NCBI RefSeq assembly: GCF_003001815.1
Contig: NZ_PVMZ01000004.1
Location: 310,001-374,000 of the forward strand
Direction of reading: 5' to 3'
Origin: Actinoplanes italicus
GTDB lineage: Bacteria > Actinomycetota > Actinomycetes > Mycobacteriales > Micromonosporaceae
Length of the DNA stretch: 64,000 nt
The translations under genes and the position numbers were made by a program. Positions 1 through 7,628 of this stretch are shown in pieces. A model generated the notes under the pieces. It did no database searches. It saw only the letters and a list, made by a program, of their open reading frames with translations, and was not told the origin of the DNA. Within the stretch, counting starts at the first letter, position 1. Every line of letters begins with the position of its first letter.

Positions 1-2
1 TC

Positions 3-227
3 GCCCGCGCCGTCGTCGGCCGGCCGCCGCTGTTGCTGGCCGACGAACCGACCGGCAACCTCGACTCAGTCTCCGGCGGCGAGGTACTGAGGCTGCTGCG
101 CGACCTGCACCGGGACGGCACCGCCGTCGTGGTGGTCACCCACGACCAGGAGATCGCCGCAGCCCTGCCCCGCCGCGTGGAACTTCGCGACGGCCGTATC
201 CACCTCGACACCGGAGCCCGCCCATGA
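3..227 (+). CDS. ABC transporter ATP-binding protein (MacB/LolD type), 3' fragment
   Basis: Only the last ~74 codons are in the window; the gene enters from the left in the frame that starts at base 3. The visible part contains [13 protein letters not shown], the Walker B and D-loop signature of MacB/LolD-type ATPases, followed by the H-loop region [11 protein letters not shown]. It would energise the permease encoded immediately downstream, since its stop overlaps that start codon in an ATGA arrangement at 224-227. Such pairs usually export small molecules or act on lipoproteins or peptides; the substrate cannot be told from this fragment. Confidence 0.93.
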   Translation, partial: ARAVVGRPPLLLADEPTGNLDSVSGGEVLRLLRDLHRDGTAVVVVTHDQEIAAALPRRVELRDGRIHLDTGARP

Positions 228-1423
228 TCTCCGCTCCCCCACTGCCCGAACCCGCACGCCCGCGCGCCACCGATCTGATCCGGACCGGACTCGACGGGCT
301 GCGCGGCCGGCCGTTGCGCGCCGTGCTGTCCGCGCTCGGCATCGCCATCGGGGTCGCCGCCATGGTGGGACTCGCCGGGATCAGCACGATCAGCCGGGCC
401 GGGCTGATCGCGGACATCCGTGCGCTCGGCTCCACCCTGCTCACCGCCTCCCCCGGCCGGACCGTGACCGGGCAGGAGGCGACCTTTCCCGAGAGCGCGC
501 AGCGGATGGTCGCCCGGATCCCCGGCGTCACCGACGTGTCCGCGATCGGCCTCGTCGAGGACGCGACGGTGCGACGCACCGACAAGATCAACCCCGCGGA
601 GACCAATGGCCTGGCGGTACGGGCGGTCCGCGCCGACCTCCTGGGCACCCTGCGGGGCACCGTGAGGTCCGGGACGTTCCTCAACGACGCCACCGGCCGC
701 TACCCGGTCGTGGTGCTCGGCGCCCTGGCCGCCGACCGGCTCGGCATCGACCGGGCCGGGGCACACGTGTACATCGCCGGGCGGTGGCATCTCGTCGTCG
801 GCGTCCTCGACCGGCTCGTCCTGGCACCGGAGATCGACCGGTCCGCGCTGGTCGGCTGGGACCACGCCGCCGCCCTGGGCTTCCGCGGCCACGCGAGCCT
901 GCTGTACGAGCGTTCCACCGCGGACACCGTGACATCCGTGCACGAGGTTCTCGCCCGGACGATCGACCCGGAGCATCCCGGCCGGGTCGAGGTCAGCTCC
1001 CCCGCCCGGGAACTGGAGGCCGAGATCGCGGCCGGCGACGCGTTCGACGCCCTGCTCGCCGGGGTGGGCGCGGTCGCGCTGCTCGCCGGCGGTGTCGGCG
1101 TCGCCAACGTCATGGTGATCTCGGTGCTGGAACGCCGCCGGGAGATCGGGCTGCGCCGCGCTCTGGGTGCCACCCGCTGCCAGATCCGGCTCCAGTTCCT
1201 GACCGAGGCGGTGGCCCTGACCACGCTGGGCGCGGCGGCCGGCGCGGCGCTCGGGCTGGCGGCCGCGTCGGCGTACGCCGTGGTGATGGGTTGGCCTTTG
1301 ATCCTGCCCGTCGGACCGGTCGTCTCGGGGACCGGCGCCGCGGTTCTGATCGGCGCCGTGGCCGGCCTCTATCCGGCTCGCCGGGCCGCTCGTCTCAGCC
1401 CCACCGAGGCCCTGGCCGCATGA
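224..1423 (+). CDS. ABC transporter permease, MacB/FtsX family
   Basis: This 399-residue membrane protein has the MacB layout. There is an N-terminal membrane segment (about residues 26-50, [19 protein letters not shown]), a large extracytoplasmic MacB_PCD-like domain (about 60-270), and three C-terminal FtsX segments (about 280-395). The typical cytoplasmic coupling stretch [15 protein letters not shown] lies after the second segment. It starts by ATGA overlap with the ATPase gene, so the two are translationally coupled and form one exporter. Its 3' end runs 55 bp into the convergent HEAT-like gene, an unusually long tail-to-tail overlap. Substrate unknown. Confidence 0.93.
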   Translation: MISAPPLPEPARPRATDLIRTGLDGLRGRPLRAVLSALGIAIGVAAMVGLAGISTISRAGLIADIRALGSTLLTASPGRTVTGQEATFPESAQRMVARIPGVTDVSAIGLVEDATVRRTDKINPAETNGLAVRAVRADLLGTLRGTVRSGTFLNDATGRYPVVVLGALAADRLGIDRAGAHVYIAGRWHLVVGVLDRLVLAPEIDRSALVGWDHAAALGFRGHASLLYERSTADTVTSVHEVLARTIDPEHPGRVEVSSPARELEAEIAAGDAFDALLAGVGAVALLAGGVGVANVMVISVLERRREIGLRRALGATRCQIRLQFLTEAVALTTLGAAAGAALGLAAASAYAVVMGWPLILPVGPVVSGTGAAVLIGAVAGLYPARRAARLSPTEALAA

Positions 1424-3294
1424 TCGTCAGGGTGGAGCGACCGGATCAGCCCGCTGGCGGTGCGGGCCTGCTCGAGCAGCGCCAAGTCGTCGAGGATCGG
1501 GCGGCGGCTCAGCGGATCGGTGGACCGGCGCGGCGCCGCGAGCACCTCGTCGAGCAGCGGCAGGACCGGCGCACCGGCGGAGCCGACCGCGCCGGCGCAG
1601 TGGACCGCCCGCCGCAGCACGGGGCTGTTGCGGCCGGTGCGCAGCGGCGCCATCAGGTCGAGCAGCACCGGGACCACGGGTCCGGCGTCGCCGGTGATCC
1701 GCCAGTACGCGTGTGCCGCCTCGACGCGGTTCCAGTCGCCGGGCAGGCTCAGGAGCACGCGGACATCCCCGGCGTGTCCGGCCGCGACAGGCCCGAGCTC
1801 CGCCAGGCATCGCAGCAGCGCATGCCCCGGCCCGCGACGCGTGGCGCCACCGATCACCGGCAGCGCGACCGAGGGATCCCCGGTGACCCGCCAGTGTGCC
1901 CAGGCGGCCCGCTGCGTGCCGTGCCACACCGGCGCGCGGACCGGCTCCGGCCGCCGCCGTCCGAGAGCCAGTTCCCGCAGTTCGCCGGCGAGCGACGCGG
2001 CCGGCGGGCCGATCGCGCCGAGAACCCGACAGGCCTGCTCGGCGTGCCCGGTCGTCAGCAGCCGGCCGAGCTCCGGCACCGCGGCGGCGCTCGCCGGGCC
2101 CCAGAGTGCCAGGCCGCCGAGCAGGTCGGCCAGGTCCGTGACCGGCTCACCCGCGAGCAGGGCCCGGATCGCGGGCAGCAGCCGCTCGGCGTGCCCGGCC
2201 ATCGGTGCGAGCAGGTCGCTGATCAGGATCTGCCGGAACGCGGTCACGATGGTGTACGACGCGATTCGCCGGGCGACGAGCCGCTGCTGCAGCGCCGGCA
2301 ACGCTCGTTCGTCGCCGATCAGGGTCAGCGGCACGATCGCGGACTCGACACCGCCGGCCGCGGCTTCCCACAGCGCGTCAGCGTATGCGCTGGTCACGGT
2401 CGGGTCTGCGGCCGCGAACAGCAGCGCGCACTCCTTGCGCACCCGGTCGTCGTCATCGGTGAGCCCGGCGGCGGCCGCCTCCCACAGCTCCGGCATCGGC
2501 CGGCGCCACCGGTCCAGGACCTTCGGAGCCGACCCGTGCATGTTCCTCCCGAACATGGCGAGCGCGACCCGCTCGCCCACGTCAGGATGCTCGCTGAGCC
2601 GCCCGGCGAGCCAGGCCATGCCGTGGCGCCACGGCGAGTCCCGCCACAGGCTCTCCGGTTCGGCGTCGAGGCAGCCCAACGCCACTGCGGCGAGCCCGGC
2701 GCCGTCGGTGTCACGGCGGGCGACGGCACCGGCGGCGGCCATCCGCACCGCGGGGCTGCGATGGTCCAGCCACGACCGGAACCACGCGGCCGGTGCCACC
2801 CGGCCCGGGTCACCGTAGGCCTCGGTCAGTTCGTCGAGCGCCCGCAGCTGGGAGACGAGTGCGAAGTCGTCGGTCTCGACGGCGGTGCGGGCGTGCAGCA
2901 GGGCGGTCACGCCCGCATCCTCGTCGAGGAATTCACACATGAGGTACGGGACCACACGCCGGACCTCCGGGTCGGGATCCTCGAGGAACCCGAGCAGCAC
3001 CGGCAGGCCCGCGCGCAGGGCCCGCTTCACGGGCAGCCCGTCCGATCGCCACTCGTACCGGTTGTTCCGGGCCGCCTGGCCGAGCAGCCGCAGGATGCGT
3101 ACCCGGTTGGTGTTACCCGGCAGGGCCGCCAGCTCGATCAGCCCGGCCACCACCCGCGGCCCGTCCGGCACGGTCCGCGGGCCGAGCCACAGCAACCCGC
3201 CCAGCGCGCGGACCACGCTCTGCCCGTCCCCGCCGGGAGCCAGCCCGCCGAGGTCGACGTCCTTGACGAACGGTCCGGTCGTACGTTGCGGCAA
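1369..3294 (-). CDS. Large HEAT-repeat-like protein of unknown function
   Basis: The 641-residue product is built almost entirely of Leu/Ala-rich helical pairs resembling HEAT/ARM scaffold repeats (for example DPDPEVRRVVPYLMCEFL and DDDDRVRKECALLFAAADP). No catalytic motif, signal peptide or membrane segment is visible. HEAT-like solenoids generally act as protein-binding scaffolds, but I cannot assign a partner. The proposed start is TTG at 3292-3294, directly after a purine-rich GGGGAGAGAG; an internal GTG start is possible. The 3' end overlaps the convergent ABC permease gene by 55 bp. Similar solenoid proteins are common as strain-variable genes in actinomycetes. Confidence 0.8.
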   Translation of the reverse strand: MPQRTTGPFVKDVDLGGLAPGGDGQSVVRALGGLLWLGPRTVPDGPRVVAGLIELAALPGNTNRVRILRLLGQAARNNRYEWRSDGLPVKRALRAGLPVLLGFLEDPDPEVRRVVPYLMCEFLDEDAGVTALLHARTAVETDDFALVSQLRALDELTEAYGDPGRVAPAAWFRSWLDHRSPAVRMAAAGAVARRDTDGAGLAAVALGCLDAEPESLWRDSPWRHGMAWLAGRLSEHPDVGERVALAMFGRNMHGSAPKVLDRWRRPMPELWEAAAAGLTDDDDRVRKECALLFAAADPTVTSAYADALWEAAAGGVESAIVPLTLIGDERALPALQQRLVARRIASYTIVTAFRQILISDLLAPMAGHAERLLPAIRALLAGEPVTDLADLLGGLALWGPASAAAVPELGRLLTTGHAEQACRVLGAIGPPAASLAGELRELALGRRRPEPVRAPVWHGTQRAAWAHWRVTGDPSVALPVIGGATRRGPGHALLRCLAELGPVAAGHAGDVRVLLSLPGDWNRVEAAHAYWRITGDAGPVVPVLLDLMAPLRTGRNSPVLRRAVHCAGAVGSAGAPVLPLLDEVLAAPRRSTDPLSRRPILDDLALLEQARTASGLIRSLHPDDHAARASVGLRRAARRAG

Positions 3295-3364
3295 CTCTCT
3301 CCCCGTTCCCGGGCCGCGTCGCCCGGCGGCCCCGCAACAGGGTGTCAGGCCGTCCGGCCGCCCG

Positions 3365-3916
3365 CTACCCGGCCAGGGACGGCCACCGGTCCGCGGCCCA
3401 CTCCGGCCAGCCCGGCCACCCCGGCGGTGGTGCGGGGATGCCGCCGCGCAGCTCGGTGGCGTCCGGCGCCTGGAACTGCCGCCGCCACGCCGCGATGTCC
3501 GCCGGGCTCATCGGGAACGTGGTGTGCGGCGCGGTGGCCTGCCGGTGCGCGATCCGGGCACGCTGGACCTGTTCCTCCACGGGCAGGTAGACGACCTCGG
3601 CGACCGCCCCGGCCGCAGCCGCGAGCCAGCGCAGTGCCGAGCGTTCGTCACGGGACCAGAGCCCGAAGTCGAGCACGACGCCGACGCCCAGCCGCAGCGC
3701 CTGCAGGGCCAGCGTGATGAGCCGCCCCTCCAGCAGGTCACGCTTGCCGCCGGGCTGCGTGCCGTCGAACAGGGAGATCATCCACTCGTCGGGGGTGAGC
3801 CGCAGTGCGCCGTGCGCCGCGGCGAGCTGCCCGGCCCGGTGGGTCTTCCCGGCGCCGGGAAGGCCCACCATCAGGAAGAGCCTGGCGGGTACGGGATGGT
3901 CGGGATGCTGGGACAT
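3365..3916 (-). CDS. P-loop ATP-binding protein, AAA_33 / zeta-toxin-like kinase family
   Basis: The 183-residue protein opens with a phosphate-binding loop, MVGLPGAGKT, near residue 14. A DEW motif follows (TPDEWMIS) and then VVLDFGLWSRDERS, the layout of AAA_33 kinases related to polynucleotide kinase and zeta toxins. It probably phosphorylates a small molecule or nucleic-acid end; the substrate is unknown. I chose ATG at 3914-3916 because GGAG sits about eight bases upstream; the open frame continues further upstream without a better ribosome site. No antitoxin-like neighbour is present, so a toxin-antitoxin role is not supported. Confidence 0.85.
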   Translation of the reverse strand: MSQHPDHPVPARLFLMVGLPGAGKTHRAGQLAAAHGALRLTPDEWMISLFDGTQPGGKRDLLEGRLITLALQALRLGVGVVLDFGLWSRDERSALRWLAAAAGAVAEVVYLPVEEQVQRARIAHRQATAPHTTFPMSPADIAAWRRQFQAPDATELRGGIPAPPPGWPGWPEWAADRWPSLAG

Positions 3917-4186
3917 GAGATCTGCTCCGGAACACGCGACGATCCGGCAGCACAGCGACGCGAAGGGGTCCCGGCTGCCGGCGGACACTGATCCGGCGGT
4001 ACGCCGATCGCGTTACCGCCGCTGGTCAGCGGTCCGGATCTGCATGCTGGCGTTGCAACCCATGCACCCGACCCTATCCGAGGGGTCAGCAGTTGATGGA
4101 CGCGGGGATGACCGGAGATGACAGCGATACATTCGAATACGTGAGAGCATGCGCGGGTTCCTGCTTCCCACCCGGAAGGAGTGCTC

Positions 4187-5716
4187 ATGCGCCGACTCGC
4201 CGTACAGGCGGCCGCCGCTCTCACCCTCGTCACCGCCGCGATCGCCGTGCCCGGCGCCGCCGCCGCCACGGCGGCGCCGGCGATCGCCTGGTCCGCCTGC
4301 ACCGAGCCCACCCTGGCGGGCTTCCAGTGCGCGACCTACGAAGTGCCGCTCGACCACGACAAGCCACGCGGCGCGACCACCACCATCGCCCTGTCGCGCC
4401 GGCCGGCCGACAACCCGGCCGCGAAGATCGGGACGATCTTCGTGAATCCCGGCGGCCCCGGCGGTGCCGGTCGCGGGATGGTCCGCTCGGCGGCCCGGAT
4501 CGCCTCACCCGAGGTGCTGGCCCGGTTCGACCTGGTCGGCTTCGACCCGCGCGGCATCGGGGCCAGTGACCCCGTGCAATGCTTCGCCACCGATGAGGAG
4601 GCCGAGGCGCTGTTCGCCCGCATGAAGGGCGTGCCACTCACCAAGGCGGAGATCAGCGAGACGCTGAAGGCGAACTGGGAGTACACCGAGGCCTGCAAGA
4701 AGAACATGGGTCCGCTGCTGACCCACATGAGCACGCTCAACGTGGTCAAGGACCTCGACCTGCTGCGGCAGGGCGCCGGCGACTCCCGGCTCAACTTCAT
4801 CGGCTACTCGTACGGGACGCTGATCGGCGCCACGTACGCCAACCTGTTCCCGGACAAGGTGCGGGCCGTGATCATCGACGGCAACGTCGACCCGGATCAG
4901 CGGACCAACCACCGGCTCGCGAACAAGTTCGACCGGGCCGGCGGGTTCGAGATCGCCCTGTCGGGCTTCCTGGCCGAATGTGACAAGGCCGGTCCGGCGT
5001 GCGCGTTCTCAGGTGGCGCCCGCGGCAAGTTCGACCGGCTCCGCGACCGGCTGCGGCAGGGACCGGCCGAAGTCCCCGGACTGGGCACGGTCACCATCGA
5101 CGACCTGACCGGCTACATCGGGCAGATCCTCTACAACGTGGCGAACTTCCCGGCCGCGGCGGAGACCCTGGAAGTGCTGCACGAGGGCATCTTCGGTGAC
5201 CCGTCGGCGCTGCGGACGGCCGCCGTGGAGCTGCCGAAGGCGCCGCCGGCACGCGGCTGGCTGACGGACGCGTACTCGTACACCGGTAATGACTCCTTCT
5301 TCGCCGTGAACTGCGCGGACGCTCCTCTGCCCCGCAATCCGAAGCTCTACCCGGCCTTCGCGACCGTGTTCGAGAAGGCGCATCCCACGTTCGGGCGTTC
5401 GGAGGCGTTCAGTGAGGTCGGCTGCGCCAACTGGCCGATCATCAGGGAGGCCTACGACGGGCCGTGGAACCGCCGCACCGCCCAGACCGTGCTCGTCGTC
5501 AACCCGACGTACGACCCGGCGACCCGGTACGACTTCGGCGTCCGGATGACCCGGCAACTCGGTAACGCTCGGTTGCTGACGTTGGACGGTTTCGGTCACA
5601 CCAGCAACTACAGCGCGTGTGTTACCAGCTGGTATACGCGTTATCTGCTCAACGGCGAGGTCCCGCCGAAGGGCACCCGCTGCACGCAGGACCGCGCTCC
5701 GTTCCCCGCTGTCTAG
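4187..5716 (+). CDS. Secreted alpha/beta-hydrolase, tripeptidyl aminopeptidase (TAP/SlpD-like) family
   Basis: The 509-residue protein begins with a Sec-type signal peptide (two Arg, a hydrophobic core, AxA-type sites near residue 27). The mature part has the hallmarks of actinomycete TAP-like exopeptidases: NPGGPGGAGR oxyanion region, FDPRGIGAS, nucleophile Ser in GYSYG (about residue 208), an acidic residue in NPTYDPATRY and the catalytic His in GFGHTS near the C-terminus. It should cleave short peptides outside the cell. ATG at 4187 has GGAAGGAG just upstream; a GTG six bases earlier is less likely. A strong terminator-like hairpin follows the stop, so the gene is probably monocistronic. 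Confidence 0.93.
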   Translation: MRRLAVQAAAALTLVTAAIAVPGAAAATAAPAIAWSACTEPTLAGFQCATYEVPLDHDKPRGATTTIALSRRPADNPAAKIGTIFVNPGGPGGAGRGMVRSAARIASPEVLARFDLVGFDPRGIGASDPVQCFATDEEAEALFARMKGVPLTKAEISETLKANWEYTEACKKNMGPLLTHMSTLNVVKDLDLLRQGAGDSRLNFIGYSYGTLIGATYANLFPDKVRAVIIDGNVDPDQRTNHRLANKFDRAGGFEIALSGFLAECDKAGPACAFSGGARGKFDRLRDRLRQGPAEVPGLGTVTIDDLTGYIGQILYNVANFPAAAETLEVLHEGIFGDPSALRTAAVELPKAPPARGWLTDAYSYTGNDSFFAVNCADAPLPRNPKLYPAFATVFEKAHPTFGRSEAFSEVGCANWPIIREAYDGPWNRRTAQTVLVVNPTYDPATRYDFGVRMTRQLGNARLLTLDGFGHTSNYSACVTSWYTRYLLNGEVPPKGTRCTQDRAPFPAV

Positions 5717-5725
5717 GGTCCGGCG

Positions 5726-5760
5726 CCGCCGGTGCCGGCCCACGGGGTCGGCACCGGCGG
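5726..5760 (+). terminator. Rho-independent-type hairpin after the TAP-like gene
   Basis: A perfect 12-bp stem (CCGCCGGTGCCG at 5726-5737 pairing with 5749-5760) with an 11-nt loop begins 10 bases after the stop codon at 5716. There is no clear T tract, as is usual for high-GC actinomycete terminators. Confidence 0.7.
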
Positions 5761-5809
5761 TAAAGGCATGTCACACTGCACCGGCTCCCTTGATCGAAAG
5801 GCCCGGTCC

Positions 5810-6475
5810 GTGTCCTCGTTCGAAGAACTGTTCGCCCAGCACGTCGCCACCGGCATGGCTCGCCAGCTGGCGCTCGCCGACCTGCTCGGTGACCGTGGCT
5901 GGCAGCTCGATCTGAACGCCGGAACGGTCACGTTCGGCAACGATCTGCGCTACCCCGTCCAGTTGCTGGGCACGGAGAGTCACGCGGACCGGACGTGGCT
6001 GTGGGCGTGGGCCAACAGCGCCAGCAACCTCGACCCGTCCCTGCTGCAACTGGCCGGCTGGCTGCGCGAACACGGACGGGGTGAGGGCGTCCGCGAGCTG
6101 TACGAGCCGTCGCTGCGCCTGGACCGCATCGACGGTCACCGTCTGTCGCTGGTCGCGTCGGGGCTGACCGGGCGCCCCTACTACCGGGGCACCTACAACG
6201 GCGGGGCGATCTTCTTCCACCTGGAGAACCTGCCGTCACGGGTGCAGGGCGCGGTCACGCCGGAGCGGGCGTTCACGGTGCTGGGCCAGGTCATTCAGGC
6301 GTTCGCCGTCGACCACCGCACGGTCGTGGTCAACTTCCTGCGGCAGCAGGGCTGGCGGGTCGACGACGGCAAGGCCGGCGTGGTGGGCAGGCATCCGGAC
6401 GGCTCCCACATGCGGGTGTCGTTCGACCAGCTGGGCCGCATCAGCGAACTGACCGGCGGCGTCCAGCCCCGCTGA
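5810..6475 (+). CDS. DUF6882-like hypothetical protein
   Basis: A 221-residue cytoplasmic protein with no signal peptide. It is rich in aromatic residues in the pattern typical of DUF6882-type actinobacterial proteins (TWLWAWAN, PYYRG, GAIFFHLENLP). Function unknown. I prefer GTG at 5810-5812 because GAAAGG lies nine bases upstream and the upstream alternatives (ATG 5768, GTG 5732) collide with the terminator hairpin of the previous gene. A hairpin terminator follows at 6485-6504. A 31-bp near-copy of its FHLENLP-encoding stretch reappears about 860 bp downstream at 7070-7100. Confidence 0.8.
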   Translation: MSSFEELFAQHVATGMARQLALADLLGDRGWQLDLNAGTVTFGNDLRYPVQLLGTESHADRTWLWAWANSASNLDPSLLQLAGWLREHGRGEGVRELYEPSLRLDRIDGHRLSLVASGLTGRPYYRGTYNGGAIFFHLENLPSRVQGAVTPERAFTVLGQVIQAFAVDHRTVVVNFLRQQGWRVDDGKAGVVGRHPDGSHMRVSFDQLGRISELTGGVQPR

Positions 6476-6484
6476 CGTAATCGT

Positions 6485-6504
6485 CCGATGATGGGAATCA
6501 TCGG
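6485..6504 (+). terminator. Hairpin terminator after the DUF6882-like gene
   Basis: A perfect 8-bp stem CCGATGAT/ATCATCGG with a GGGA tetraloop starts 9 bases after the stop at 6475 and is followed by a T-rich TCTGTT. Confidence 0.75.
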
Positions 6505-6600
6505 TCTGTTAAAGAAACCGGTTCTGGCTGATCGGGGTGCGGGTACGCTCGCCACGTATCCATTTGTTCCCGATCGATATCGCGTCTTCAGGGAGTCGCA

Positions 6601-7059
6601 ATGATAAGTCGACGCTGGACCGCGGCCGCTGTCGCCGGTCTTTTTCTCGGAGCGATTCCTGCCGTTCCCGTGCAGGCTGCCGAGCCTGCCGAGAATGCCC
6701 TCTCGAGCACCGACGTCTACATCAGGAATCTTTATCCTCATGAGGTCAATGTCGCTACCGCGACCTACGACAGCGCGTGCGGCGGCTGGCTGGTGGAGGG
6801 GTGGTGGACAATCGAATCCGGCGAGAAGCAACTCGTAGCGATCGCGCAAGGCGGCTCATTCCTGTATTACGCGGAATCCCTTGGCGACGATGCGACATGG
6901 GGCGGACGGGCCCTCAGCGTCAACGTTCCGGACAACAAGTTCTCCAGTTGCGAGAAGTCCCTGCGCCGCCCCGGGTCCACGCTGAACCCGATCACGATGC
7001 GCCGGTACAACTACAGCGCGCTCCGGAGCGAAATCGTGCTTCCACTGGGGCGCAGCTGA
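6601..7059 (+). CDS. Small secreted DUF1036-like protein
   Basis: The 152-residue product has a clear signal peptide (MISRRWTAAAVAGLFLGA, cleavage predicted after VQA). The mature part of ~125 residues contains CGGWLVEGWWTIESGEKQ and FLYYAE, resembling DUF1036 proteins, small extracytoplasmic proteins with a GWW...G core. Two cysteines (CGG and SSCEK) could form a disulfide. Function unknown. The ATG follows AGGGAGTCGCA, a good ribosome site. It stands alone between two hairpin- or remnant-bearing intergenic stretches. Its codon usage is less extreme than that of its neighbours, with several T- or A-ending codons. Confidence 0.85.
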   Translation: MISRRWTAAAVAGLFLGAIPAVPVQAAEPAENALSSTDVYIRNLYPHEVNVATATYDSACGGWLVEGWWTIESGEKQLVAIAQGGSFLYYAESLGDDATWGGRALSVNVPDNKFSSCEKSLRRPGSTLNPITMRRYNYSALRSEIVLPLGRS

Positions 7060-7069
7060 GACCCGGCGG

Positions 7070-7100
7070 CGATCTTGTTCCACCGGGAGAACCTGCCGTC
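7070..7100 (+). repeat. 31-bp dispersed duplicate of part of the DUF6882-like gene
   Basis: The 31 bases differ at only two positions from 6207-6237, which encode the AIFFHLENLP region of the upstream gene. Here they lie between genes and are not in an open frame with a start. They look like the remnant of a second, decayed copy or of a local recombination event. Confidence 0.75.
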
Positions 7101-7120
7101 GGGCACCTTAGGGTGGCGGG

Positions 7121-7333
7121 ATGAGCACCCGCGACGTTCCCGCCCAGATCGGGGATCTGCCACCGATCGGCCGGCCCGCGAACAGCGCCCTGCTGCACGT
7201 CGGCATCAGCACCCTGCAGCAGGTGGCGGCCCTTCGCCGGCAGGAGCTGCTCGCCATGCACGGGGTCGGCCCGAAGGCCGTGCGGCTTCTCGAGGCCGCT
7301 CTCGCCGAACGCGGGCTCTCCTTCGCACCCTAG
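7121..7333 (+). CDS. Small helix-hairpin-helix DNA-binding protein (RNAP alpha-CTD-like)
   Basis: The 70-residue protein is one helix-hairpin-helix domain. Its sequence PIGRPANSALLHVGISTLQ followed by MHGVGPKAVRLLEAAL matches the pattern of the RNA polymerase alpha C-terminal domain and related stand-alone HhH proteins that bind DNA non-specifically. It probably binds DNA, but no partner is evident. A GGGTGGCGGG run lies just before the ATG. Nothing beyond the single domain is present, so catalysis is not expected. Confidence 0.82.
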   Translation: MSTRDVPAQIGDLPPIGRPANSALLHVGISTLQQVAALRRQELLAMHGVGPKAVRLLEAALAERGLSFAP

Positions 7334-7628
7334 GCCGCAGTTCGTGATCTGAGCTCGGTTCCTGGTCCGATCACCCCGGGCTGGTGCGGGTGCTGGGATT
7401 GAGCAGCGATCGGCGCGCCTGCAGCGGCACCGAGTGCTTCGACCGTCGCCAGGACGACAATGCGCGTCCATGAATCCGCAGCGTGTGCTCCTGCGGTCGC
7501 CGCCCACGACGTCACGCGCCCACCGAAGGGCTTGGCCTCCGGCCTCAACCGTGATCACGAACGGCAGCTGCCGTACCAGGGGCCCTTCTGGTTGATCTCC
7601 GTGCGGGTGGGCGGAGTAGGTTGCCGGG
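7334..7628. other. Intergenic region with no supportable gene
   Basis: About 295 bp between the HhH gene and the DUF4132 gene. A 72-codon frame exists on the minus strand, but it has no convincing ribosome site and no recognisable family. I see no RNA gene or clear hairpin. It presumably holds the promoter for the downstream gene. Confidence 0.5.

Noticed and set aside
784..3717. A 977-codon plus-strand open frame
   Set aside because: It is an antisense frame across the permease and HEAT-like genes, rich in Arg/Pro/Gly with no domain; typical of GC-rich DNA.
3365..3916. Toxin-antitoxin locus based on the zeta-like kinase
   Set aside because: No antitoxin-like small gene is adjacent and the fold is shared with many metabolic kinases.
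7334..7628. A 72-codon minus-strand ORF
   Set aside because: No ribosome site, no family, and codon character is not convincing.
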